Positions 17,320-23,752 of a stretch of 64,000 bases of DNA are shown in pieces. Under the pieces are notes generated by a model, which ran no database searches, was not told where the DNA came from, and saw only the letters and a list, made by a program, of their open reading frames with translations. Each line of letters opens with the position of its first letter. Within the stretch, counting starts at the first letter, position 1. The position numbers and the translations under genes are program-made. Location: positions 1-64,000 of the forward strand of contig CAVXBV010000009.1 in the NCBI GenBank assembly GCA_963760125.1. Reading direction: 5' to 3'. Source of the DNA: RYN-111 sp963760125 (GTDB lineage: Bacteria > Actinomycetota > Actinomycetes > Mycobacteriales > SCTD01).

Positions 17320-18365
17320 TGCGCCACGCCCTCGTCCTGGCCGGTGGGTCCGGCACCCGCCTGTGGCCGTACTCCACCCAGGCCGTCCCCAAGCAGCTCG
17401 TGCCGCTGTTCGACGGGAAGTCGCTGCTGCAGATCTCCGTCGACCGCGCCGCCTCGGTGACGTCACTGGTGTGGCTCGGCACCGGCTCGGCGCTCGAGGA
17501 CGCGTGCAAGGAGGTCGAGGGACTGGTGCCCGAGCGCATGGTCATCGAGCCGTCGGGCCGCGACACCCTGCCGGCCCTGACCCTCGGCATGGCCCGCATC
17601 GCCGCGGAGGACCCGGAGGCCGTCGTGGCGGTCCTCACCTCCGACCACCTCATCGAGCCGCTCGGTGCGTTCTCGGCCACATTGGAGCGCGGCTTCGCCG
17701 TCGCGGAGGCGCACGACGACGCGCTGGTGACCTTCGGCGTCGTGCCGGACCACCCGGCCACCGGCTTCGGCTACCTCGAGCTCGGCGAGCCGCTGACGGG
17801 CGATGCGCTCAAGGTCGCGCGGTTCGCCGAGAAGCCGCAGGCCAAGCGCGCCGAGCAGCTCGTCGAATCAGGAGCTCTGTGGAACTCCGGGATGTTCGTC
17901 TGGCAGGCAGCGACGTTCCTGCGCGCGGTCGCGGCGTTCGCCCCCGAGACCCTCGCGCGCGTCGAGGCCGTGCTGGGCGGCGACACCGCGCAGTGGGACG
18001 ACATCGCGAAGGTGTCGGTCGACTACGGCGTCATGGAACCAGCCTCCACCTCCCCGGACTTCACCGTCGCGGCGCTGGCGCTGTCCGCCCGCTGGCTCGA
18101 TGTCGGCTCCTGGCCGCAGTACGGCGACGCCCTCACCCGGAGCGCCGAGGGGAACGCGGTCGGCGCCGAGAGCACGGTGCTGCTCGACTCGCACGAGTGC
18201 CTGGTCGCCTCCTCCGACCCCGACCATTTGGTCACGCTGATCGGCTGTGAGGGCCTGGTCGTCGTGCACACGCCGACGTCCACCCTGGTGATGCCGGCGG
18301 CCGAGGCGCAGCGGGTCAAGGAGCTGCACGCCCGCGTGGCAGCAGAGTTCCCGGACCGGGCATGA
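17319..18365 (+). CDS. manC: Mannose-1-phosphate guanylyltransferase
   Basis: The 348-residue enzyme joins GTP and mannose-1-phosphate to give GDP-mannose. LVLAGGSGTRLWPYS at the N-terminus is the nucleotidyltransferase signature, followed by PKQLVPL; VLTSDHLI near residue 103 holds the metal-binding Asp; FGYLELG and VARFAEKPQAKRA near 170 and LWNSGMFVW near 190 are the sugar-phosphate site of type I ManC proteins. It starts at ATG 17319 in a TGATG junction with wbbL. Its product feeds the GDP-mannose dehydratases at 3982 and 4985 and any mannosyltransferase nearby. The C-terminal isomerase domain of bifunctional members is absent. Confidence 0.92.
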   Translation: MRHALVLAGGSGTRLWPYSTQAVPKQLVPLFDGKSLLQISVDRAASVTSLVWLGTGSALEDACKEVEGLVPERMVIEPSGRDTLPALTLGMARIAAEDPEAVVAVLTSDHLIEPLGAFSATLERGFAVAEAHDDALVTFGVVPDHPATGFGYLELGEPLTGDALKVARFAEKPQAKRAEQLVESGALWNSGMFVWQAATFLRAVAAFAPETLARVEAVLGGDTAQWDDIAKVSVDYGVMEPASTSPDFTVAALALSARWLDVGSWPQYGDALTRSAEGNAVGAESTVLLDSHECLVASSDPDHLVTLIGCEGLVVVHTPTSTLVMPAAEAQRVKELHARVAAEFPDRA

Positions 18366-18610
18366 GGGCCGACACCGCGGCCCTGGTCGTCGGCTACGCG
18401 ATGGCCGTCCCGTTCACGCTGTACCCGCCCGGCTTCCAGCGGCTGTGGAAGCGCCGCGAGCCGTGGGTGCTCGGGGTCGAGGAGACCGGCGCCGCGCTGA
18501 TCGCGGCCGGGTGGGCCAGCAAGGGCAACACCCCAGCGGCCGTCTTCAACGCTGCCTGGTGCGTCGGACTGGGTGTCGCGTGGGTCGTGAAGGGGCGCCG
18601 CAGCAGCTGA
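18362..18610 (+). CDS. Small membrane protein of unknown function
   Basis: An 82-residue ORF whose ATG overlaps the manC stop by four bases (ATGA), which supports coupled translation. Two hydrophobic stretches (about residues 5-22 and 55-75) flank a basic WKRREPW segment, suggesting two membrane passes. No family recognised. It is the last gene of the glycan operon and meets the convergent acetyltransferase gene 7 bases later. Confidence 0.6.
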   Translation: MRADTAALVVGYAMAVPFTLYPPGFQRLWKRREPWVLGVEETGAALIAAGWASKGNTPAAVFNAAWCVGLGVAWVVKGRRSS

Positions 18611-18617
18611 GGGCAGC

Positions 18618-19208
18618 TCAGGCTCCGAGCAGGGCCCGGCAGCCGTCGAGCCCCTCGACCTCCACCGGGAACCGCGAGACCCACCCCTCGCGGGGCAGGC
18701 GCATCCGCTGGCGCAGGCGCGGACCGGCGTGGACGTCGACGCCGTTGTCGACGTACCCGAGGGAGCGCGACACCCCGAGCGAGGCCGCGTTGTCCGCCCA
18801 CGCCTCGGTGATCGCCCACAACGCACCGAGGTGGGTGAAGGCGAGCTCGAGCACGGCGGTGCGCATCTGCGTCCCGAGGCCCCGGCCGCGGGCCGACGGC
18901 ACCAGCCAGGAGTGGGTGTCGACCGTCCGGCGTACGGCGAAGTCGGTGGCTTCCAGGGCCTGCAGCCCGACCGGGACGCCGGCCTCGAGCACGACGAAGG
19001 GCAGCACCCAGTCGGTCGGTCGCAGGGTGCCGGCGGCGAGCCAGTAGGCCTGCAGCACATCGGCGTGGGGGCTGACGTGAGTCAGCCGCGGATCCTGGTC
19101 GAGATCGTCCGGGACGACCGCGGCGAGCGCGTGCGCGTCCGCTTCGTCCATCGCCTGCAGGCGCAGGCCGGGAGTCTGCAGGCGGAGGGCGTGCAGCGGC
19201 CAGGTCAC
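18618..19208 (-). CDS. GNAT family N-acetyltransferase
   Basis: GTG 19208 is chosen because it overlaps the stop of the upstream MpaB-family gene by four bases (GTGA). The 196-residue protein has the GNAT fold: VVLEAGVPVGLQALEA (beta strands 2-4) and SWLVPSARGRGLGTQMRTAV, the acetyl-CoA pyrophosphate loop with R-G-x-G-L-G, followed by NAASLGVSRSLGY. The layout matches RimJ/RimL-type transferases that acetylate protein N-termini or small amines. The substrate is unknown. Confidence 0.8.
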   Translation of the reverse strand: MTWPLHALRLQTPGLRLQAMDEADAHALAAVVPDDLDQDPRLTHVSPHADVLQAYWLAAGTLRPTDWVLPFVVLEAGVPVGLQALEATDFAVRRTVDTHSWLVPSARGRGLGTQMRTAVLELAFTHLGALWAITEAWADNAASLGVSRSLGYVDNGVDVHAGPRLRQRMRLPREGWVSRFPVEVEGLDGCRALLGA

Positions 19209-20035
19209 CGCGTGCCGGTGCGCGCCTGCGCGTCCTTGACCCGCGGGCCGTCCCGCAGCGACGCGGGGACGGCGAGCAGCGTCGTCCGGAACGCGCGCGC
19301 GGCAAGGCTCGCGGTGAGGTCGGTCGTGGGGAGGCCGGGCATCCGGTACAGCCGACGGGCCCAGCGCGGCAGCAGCGCGAACGCCGTACCTGACAGACCC
19401 ACCCAGGCGGGGCGGGCGGGCGTCAGCAGCGACACCTTGCCGGGCATGGGCGGCAGCAGCACGAAGCGCGTGGCCGCGCGCGCTTCGGCAGTGACCCGCA
19501 GCTCGGGGCGCATGCTCGTGAAGTAGTCCGCCATCGCGCCCACGGAGTCCGGTGCGGTCGAGAGGCCCACCAGCCGGGCGTTGCGGACCTGCTCGGCGTA
19601 GTAGGCGTCCTGTTCCGCGCGGGACAGCCGCAGACCGGCGCGGACCGCGGTGGTCAGGAACGACTCGGCCTCCACGCAGTGCACCCACAGCAGCAGGTGG
19701 GGATCGTCGACGCGGTACGCCGTCCCGCTCTCCGGCTCGATGCCCCCGAGCTGGCGATGGATGCCGCGCACGCGCGCGCCGGCGCGTTCGGCCTCCGCGG
19801 TCGTGCCGAAGCTGGTGACCCCGACGTACTCCGCGGTTCGGAACAGCCGGCCCCAAGGGTCATTGCGGAAGTCCGAGTGCTGGGCGACGCCTGCCATCGC
19901 CAAGGGGTGCAGGGTCTGCAGGAGCAGCGCGCGCAGGCCGGCCAGGGCCATGGTCGGGTCGGCGTGCACGCGCCAGGTGACGCTGCCCGGCCCGTACAAC
20001 CCGGGATCGGCGTCGCGCAGCGGTTGGCTCGTCAC
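19205..20035 (-). CDS. MpaB-family oxygenase-like protein (DUF2236)
   Basis: This 276-residue protein begins at GTG 20035. It shows the DUF2236/MpaB pattern: LYGPGSVTWRVHADP near the start, LLLQTLHPLAMAGVAQHSDF with conserved His, DPWGRLFRTAEYVG, a DDPHLLLWVHCVEAESF helix, and YFTSMRPEL. Family members include latex-clearing proteins that bind heme b and cleave polyisoprene, and MpaB'; most have unknown substrates. It is cotranscribed with the acetyltransferase (4-base overlap) and diverges over 44 bases from a heme-degrading enzyme gene, which is suggestive if this protein binds heme. Confidence 0.78.
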   Translation of the reverse strand: MTSQPLRDADPGLYGPGSVTWRVHADPTMALAGLRALLLQTLHPLAMAGVAQHSDFRNDPWGRLFRTAEYVGVTSFGTTAEAERAGARVRGIHRQLGGIEPESGTAYRVDDPHLLLWVHCVEAESFLTTAVRAGLRLSRAEQDAYYAEQVRNARLVGLSTAPDSVGAMADYFTSMRPELRVTAEARAATRFVLLPPMPGKVSLLTPARPAWVGLSGTAFALLPRWARRLYRMPGLPTTDLTASLAARAFRTTLLAVPASLRDGPRVKDAQARTGTR

Positions 20036-20041
20036 CGCACC

Positions 20042-20047
20042 AGTGTG
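20042..20047 (-). promoter_or_regulatory. Weak -10-like CACACT before the MpaB-family gene
   Basis: On the minus strand CACACT stands 6 nt before GTG 20035. The first position is not T. Confidence 0.3.
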
Positions 20048-20067
20048 CCCCGCGAAGGACGCCGCGA

Positions 20068-20073
20068 GACACT
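20068..20073 (+). promoter_or_regulatory. Weak -10-like GACACT before mhuD
   Basis: GACACT lies 6 nt before ATG 20080 and mirrors the ACACT element of the divergent gene 21 bases away. Confidence 0.3.
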
Positions 20074-20079
20074 GGAGCC

Positions 20080-20388
20080 ATGAGCTACGTCGCGATCAAC
20101 GTCCTGACCGTCCCCGAGGGCGCCGGCCCGACCCTGGAGGAGCGGTTCGCCGGGCGCGCGGGGTCGGTCGAGCAGTCCCCCGGCTTCGAGCACTTCGAGC
20201 TGCTCCGCCCGGTCTCGGGCACCACGGACTACCTCGTCTACACGCGGTGGGCGACGGAAGCGGACTTCGTCACCTGGCGTGACGGCCAGCGCTTCGCCGA
20301 CGGTCACGCGACCCAGCGGCCGGAGGGCGCGGCACCGGCCGCCTCCGGCAGCACCATCTGGGCGTTCGAGGTGGCGCAGAGCACGTGA
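20080..20388 (+). CDS. mhuD: MhuD/IsdG-like heme-degrading monooxygenase
   Basis: The 102-residue protein is a ferredoxin-like ABM-fold enzyme. Its N-terminus YVAINVLTVPEGAGP, PGFEHFELLRPVSG core and WRDGQRFADGH stretch match mycobacterial MhuD, which opens heme to mycobilin and frees iron without releasing CO. The three residues used by this family are visible: Asn7, Trp66 and His76, the last being the heme ligand. It is cytoplasmic. The next gene starts within its stop codon (GTGA overlap). No iron box was identified upstream. A non-heme quinol monooxygenase of the same fold is possible but less likely given the triad. Confidence 0.8.
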   Translation: MSYVAINVLTVPEGAGPTLEERFAGRAGSVEQSPGFEHFELLRPVSGTTDYLVYTRWATEADFVTWRDGQRFADGHATQRPEGAAPAASGSTIWAFEVAQST

Positions 20389-21386
20389 GGAAGCCCGCCC
20401 CTGGCGACCGCGTGTCGATCGTCTCGCCGTCCTGGGCGGGACCGCAGCACTTCCCCCGGCCGTACGACCTGGGCCTGGAGCGGCTGCGCTCCTTCGGCCT
20501 GGCGCCGGTCGAGCACGCCTTCACCCGGGTCCAGGGCACCCCCGCCGAGCGGGCGCAGGACCTGCACGCGGCGTTCACCGACCCGTCCACGACGGCGGTG
20601 ATCGCCAGCATCGGCGGTGACGACCAGATGACCGTCCTGTCCCACCTCGACCCGGTCCTGCTGCAGGCGAACCCCAAGCCGTTCTTCGGGTGGAGCGACA
20701 ACACCAACCTGCTCAACTACCTGTCCGTGCTGGGGATCCCGAGCTTCCACGGTGGTTCGGTGATGGTGCCGTGTGGTCGTCCCGGTCGGATGCACCCGGT
20801 CACCGAGGCCTCCCTGCGGGCCGCCCTGTTCACCACCGGACCCTGGGAGGTCCCGGCGCCGACGGACCTGACCGATGTGCACGGCGACTGGGCGACCGAT
20901 GACCTCACCGTCGAGCCCGCGACCTGGCCCGCGCCGCCGTGGACCTGGCACGGTCCGGCGCGGGCGGTCAGCGGGCCGCTGTGGGGCGGCAACCTGGAGA
21001 TCCTGTCCTGGACCTTCGGCGTCGGCCGCTTCCTCGCTCCGTCGTACGACGGCAGGGTGCTGCTCCTGGAGACGTCGGAGGAGATGCCGAGCGACGAGGA
21101 GGTCTACCGGTTCCTGCGGGTGCTGGGGGAGCGCGGGACGCTGCAGCAGTTCGTCGGGCTGGTCATGGCGCGGCCCAAGGCGTGGTCACCGGAGCGCCCG
21201 GACGTCCGGGAGGCCTACACCGACGCCCAGCGCGCCGCAGTCGTGCGCGCGATGGCGGAGTACGCCCCCGACACGCCGTACGTGGTGGGGGTGGACTGCG
21301 GGCACGCCGACCCGATGGTGGTCATGCCCATCGGGGGAGACGTGCTGCTCGACCCGGTGGCGGGACGGATCGTCGTCACCTACTGA
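20385..21386 (+). CDS. S66-family LD-carboxypeptidase / MccF-like protein
   Basis: The 333-residue protein starts at GTG 20385, overlapping mhuD by four bases. PGDRVSIVSPS opens the S66 fold; ASIGGDDQ and FGWSDNTNLL near residue 105 hold the nucleophilic Ser; GGNLEIL near 198 carries the catalytic Glu, and VDCGHADP near the C-terminus the His. Family members are LD-carboxypeptidase A, which trims murein tetrapeptides in recycling, and MccF, which inactivates microcin C-like compounds. The GWSDNT form and single-domain size suit MccF-like members; no signal peptide is present. It overlaps the convergent hydrolase gene by 7 bases. Confidence 0.85.
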   Translation: MRKPAPGDRVSIVSPSWAGPQHFPRPYDLGLERLRSFGLAPVEHAFTRVQGTPAERAQDLHAAFTDPSTTAVIASIGGDDQMTVLSHLDPVLLQANPKPFFGWSDNTNLLNYLSVLGIPSFHGGSVMVPCGRPGRMHPVTEASLRAALFTTGPWEVPAPTDLTDVHGDWATDDLTVEPATWPAPPWTWHGPARAVSGPLWGGNLEILSWTFGVGRFLAPSYDGRVLLLETSEEMPSDEEVYRFLRVLGERGTLQQFVGLVMARPKAWSPERPDVREAYTDAQRAAVVRAMAEYAPDTPYVVGVDCGHADPMVVMPIGGDVLLDPVAGRIVVTY

Positions 21387-22210
21387 AGGGCGGTCCAGAG
21401 GTCGTTGAGCACCTGGGCGGTCAGCGTCGGGTTCTCCGCGGCGGGGGAGTGCCAGGCGTCAGGCACCACGACGACCGGGGCGCCGAGCCGCGCCGCCATG
21501 GCGTCCTGCTCCGCGGGAGTCCACGCGTCGTCCTTCTCGCCGTACACCACGACGACGGGGACGCCGGTGGCCTTGAGCTCGTCGACGCGGTCGGGTTCGG
21601 TGGTGAGGCTCTCGGCCATCGCCAGCATCGCCACGGGCGAGTGGGCGAGGAACCGGGTCCGCAGGAAGGCGCGGGTCTCGGCGGTGACGACGGGCTTGGC
21701 CGGATCGACCGGCAGGCTCTGCGAGACCTCCCACAGCGCCTCGATCCCGCCGTCCTCGAGGATCGGGCGCAGGAACGCGAAATTCTCCGTGCGCGGGCCG
21801 ATCAGGGCGGCTGGTCCGGAGTCGAGCAGGATCAGTGAGCGGAAGGCGTCGGGTCGCTGGAGCACCGCTTGGCGGGACACGAGACCGCCGAAGCTGTGGC
21901 CGACCAGGTGCACCGAGCCGAGGCTCTCGGCGACGTCGAGCACGTCGCGGCCGAGCGCCTCCGTCGCGTAGGTGGTGACGTCGTCGGACCCCGGGCTCTG
22001 GTGCTGCCCGCGCAGGTCCATCGCGACGACACGCCAGCCCTGCGCGGCCAGCAGTGGCAGCACCGGGCCGAAGTCCTCCTTGCTGCCGCTGAACCCGGGG
22101 ACCAGAAGCGCTGTGCCGCGGGGGTTGTCTGGGGCGCAGTCGTGGAGGGCCAGGTCGCCTGCGTACCGCAGGACGGTGCCCGCCGGGAGGTCCCCGTTGA
22201 CGGCGCTCAC
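21380..22210 (-). CDS. Alpha/beta hydrolase
   Basis: This 276-residue protein has the classic fold order: LLVPGFSGSKEDFGPVLP oxyanion region, MDLRGQHQSPG, the nucleophile elbow VGHSFGG near residue 103, the acid in VYGEKDDAW near 225, and the His in PDAWHSP near 248. No signal peptide is present. It is translationally coupled to the upstream metallophosphoesterase gene (ATGA overlap at 22207-22210). The Ser nucleophile suits an esterase, lipase or lactonase; the substrate is unknown. Confidence 0.85.
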   Translation of the reverse strand: MSAVNGDLPAGTVLRYAGDLALHDCAPDNPRGTALLVPGFSGSKEDFGPVLPLLAAQGWRVVAMDLRGQHQSPGSDDVTTYATEALGRDVLDVAESLGSVHLVGHSFGGLVSRQAVLQRPDAFRSLILLDSGPAALIGPRTENFAFLRPILEDGGIEALWEVSQSLPVDPAKPVVTAETRAFLRTRFLAHSPVAMLAMAESLTTEPDRVDELKATGVPVVVVYGEKDDAWTPAEQDAMAARLGAPVVVVPDAWHSPAAENPTLTAQVLNDLWTALQ

Positions 22211-22707
22211 GTCTCGAGGGCGTGCAGGGTCACGTCACCGAGGGCGCCGTCGACGAGGTCGAGGGTCATGTAGGTCCGCTGCGGTTGCATGCGACGGTCG
22301 ACGCACGAACCCGGGTTGAGCAACCGGATCCCGCCGGGCGTCGTGGAGTCCCAGGGGATGTGGGAGTGGCCGAAGACGAGCAGGTCCGTCCCGGCGTACC
22401 TCTCGTCGCAGAAGGCATCGCGCTTGCGCTTGTCGCCGGTCTCGTGGGTGACCGCGACGCTGACGCCCTCGATGGTTCGTCGGTCAACCTCGGGCAGGCG
22501 CTTGCGCCACTCCGCGCCGAGGTCGTTGTTGCCCCAGCAGCCCATGAGGTCCTTGGCCCGCTCCTGCAGGCGATCGAGCAGGTCGAGGCTCACCCAGTCG
22601 CCGGCGTGCACGACCAGGTCCGCGCGATCGACCTCGGCCCACACCTCGTCCGGCAGGTCGAGCGCGCGCTGGGGGATGTGGGTGTCGGCGATGAGGAGCA
22701 GGTGCAC
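22207..22707 (-). CDS. YfcE/MJ0936-type metallophosphoesterase
   Basis: The 166-residue enzyme shows the calcineurin-like metal-binding series: ADTHIP near residue 7, VHAGDWV near 34, GNNDLG near 59, THETGD near 87 and FGHSHIPW near 112. Small members like this are Mn2+-dependent phosphodiesterases acting on cyclic or bis-p-nitrophenyl substrates in vitro; the natural substrate is usually unknown. Start is GTG. The alpha/beta hydrolase gene begins inside its last codons. Confidence 0.87.
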   Translation of the reverse strand: MHLLLIADTHIPQRALDLPDEVWAEVDRADLVVHAGDWVSLDLLDRLQERAKDLMGCWGNNDLGAEWRKRLPEVDRRTIEGVSVAVTHETGDKRKRDAFCDERYAGTDLLVFGHSHIPWDSTTPGGIRLLNPGSCVDRRMQPQRTYMTLDLVDGALGDVTLHALET

Positions 22708-22714
22708 CCTCCCC

Positions 22715-22720
22715 AGACTA
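22715..22720 (-). promoter_or_regulatory. -10-like TAGTCT before the phosphoesterase gene
   Basis: TAGTCT on the minus strand ends 7 nt before GTG 22707. It sits in the 10-base gap after the upstream gene's end and reaches into its stop region. Confidence 0.45.
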
Positions 22721-23158
22721 GAGACCGGCGGTGACCTCGCTCAGCGGTACGGCGGGCAGGACCATGTCGGTGAGGCCGTCGATGCGGCCGCACTCGACGC
22801 AGCGCGCGGCGAGGACGACCCAGGTGACCTGCTCGGCCTCGTTCATGCTGAGCCCGGCGACGACCTCGGCGATCGACTGGCTGCACGTGCCGCAGGCCCA
22901 CATCATCGGGAAGGTCCAGCGGTCGGCGCTGTCGAGGACGTCCGTGGTCCCGGCGCACTGCACGCAGCGTCGGCGCGCGACCCCCTGCTCGGCGTCGGCC
23001 TCGACGTAGGTCCAGGTGGGGCGCTCGTCGCCGTGCTTGGCGCAGTCCAGCACCACGGTCTCCTGGACCGGCGGGGAGCCCTCGAGGTGCTTGACGAACT
23101 CCCTCAGGTCCTCGACGTCCTCGCCCGTCCTGACCCCGCCGACCGTCCGCATCACCAT
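22718..23158 (-). CDS. Zinc-ribbon-like protein of unknown function
   Basis: The 146-residue protein is started at ATG 23158, where conserved-looking sequence begins (MVMRTVGGVRTGEDVEDLRE); an ATG 48 codons upstream would add an Arg-rich, unlikely tail. It contains three C-x-x-C pairs (RRCVQCAG, WACGTCSQS, ARCVECGRI) and one lone Cys, suggesting one or two bound zinc ions. There is no signal peptide. A protein- or nucleic-acid-binding role is possible, but I recognise no family. Confidence 0.6.
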   Translation of the reverse strand: MVMRTVGGVRTGEDVEDLREFVKHLEGSPPVQETVVLDCAKHGDERPTWTYVEADAEQGVARRRCVQCAGTTDVLDSADRWTFPMMWACGTCSQSIAEVVAGLSMNEAEQVTWVVLAARCVECGRIDGLTDMVLPAVPLSEVTAGL

Positions 23159-23445
23159 GGTGAGTGCTTCGGCGTGGCAAGGGGTTGGCCTTGAGCCTCC
23201 GAGCCGTGCGGCCGCCCGCGGCCGCCGCCCGGGCGCCGTGACGTCGTGGTGCCGTCGTTGTCGCCGTCCCGCGATCGGGCCTTGGCGACCGCACCGAGGC
23301 ACAACGGCAACAGCGGTCCCCCCCGGTGTCGCCGGCTGCGCATGCGGTCCCGCGTGTCACACCACCGGGGTTGCTGTTGTGCCTCGAACCGGCCGGACGG
23401 GCTCGCGGGCGCGTTGGTGGACGGGTGGCGGGGCGTGGCGGACGG

Positions 23446-23465
23446 GCTCGCGGGCGCCCGCGAGC
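23446..23465. promoter_or_regulatory. Perfect 20-bp palindrome, candidate operator
   Basis: Two 10-base arms, GCTCGCGGGC and its complement, abut without spacer. The centre is 17-18 bases upstream of the TACCGT hexamer at 23473, covering the -35 position of the YdeI-like gene, where a dimeric repressor could bind. A chance GC-rich palindrome cannot be excluded. Confidence 0.4.
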
Positions 23466-23472
23466 GGGGCAT

Positions 23473-23478
23473 TACCGT
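23473..23478 (+). promoter_or_regulatory. -10-like TACCGT before the YdeI-like gene
   Basis: TACCGT lies 7 nt before GTG 23486 and supports this start over upstream alternatives. Confidence 0.45.
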
Positions 23479-23485
23479 GGACCGG

Positions 23486-23752
23486 GTGAGCAGTCAGCCG
23501 GTGCCTGGTGGGGTGGTGCACGACGTTCCCGCTGACCTGCGCGCAGCCCTGAGCGCCAACGCGACAGCACTCGCGGCCTGGACCGACATCACCCCGCTGG
23601 CGCGCAACGAGTTCATCTGCTGGGTGGAGGACGCGAAGAAGGACGTCACGCGGGTGCGACGCATCCGCCGGACGCAGGAGGAGCTGGAGGCTGGGCTGCG
23701 CCGACCCTGCTGCTGGCCGGGCTGCACGCACCGCGAGCGCACCGGGAAGTAG
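23486..23752 (+). CDS. YdeI/OmpD-associated family protein
   Basis: From GTG 23486 the product has 88 residues. DVPADLRAALSANATALAAW followed by ITPLARNEFICWVEDAKK and TRVRRIRRTQEELEAGLRRP is the usual core of small YdeI/OmpD-associated proteins, once linked to bacteriocin protection and antimicrobial-peptide tolerance; the biochemical role is unknown. A CCWPGC tail is added. The convergent DEAD-box gene overlaps its 3' end by about 107 bases in the printed frame; that overlap vanishes if the helicase frameshift is corrected. Confidence 0.75.
   Translation: MSSQPVPGGVVHDVPADLRAALSANATALAAWTDITPLARNEFICWVEDAKKDVTRVRRIRRTQEELEAGLRRPCCWPGCTHRERTGK

Larger units (their letters stand above)
23159..23485. 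other. 327-base intergenic region with a palindrome
   Basis: No gene is supported here. It contains a perfect 20-bp palindrome (23446-23465), an 18-bp direct repeat (23395-23412 and 23440-23457, GGACGGGCTC...GGGCGC), and a -10-like hexamer for the next gene. An open frame extends through it from 23246, but its Arg/Cys-rich composition looks non-coding. Confidence 0.6.

Noticed and set aside
23246..23485. N-terminal extension of the YdeI-like protein from an upstream ATG
   Set aside because: The added 80 residues are Arg/Cys-rich, unlike the family, and a -10-like element and palindrome lie within this stretch.
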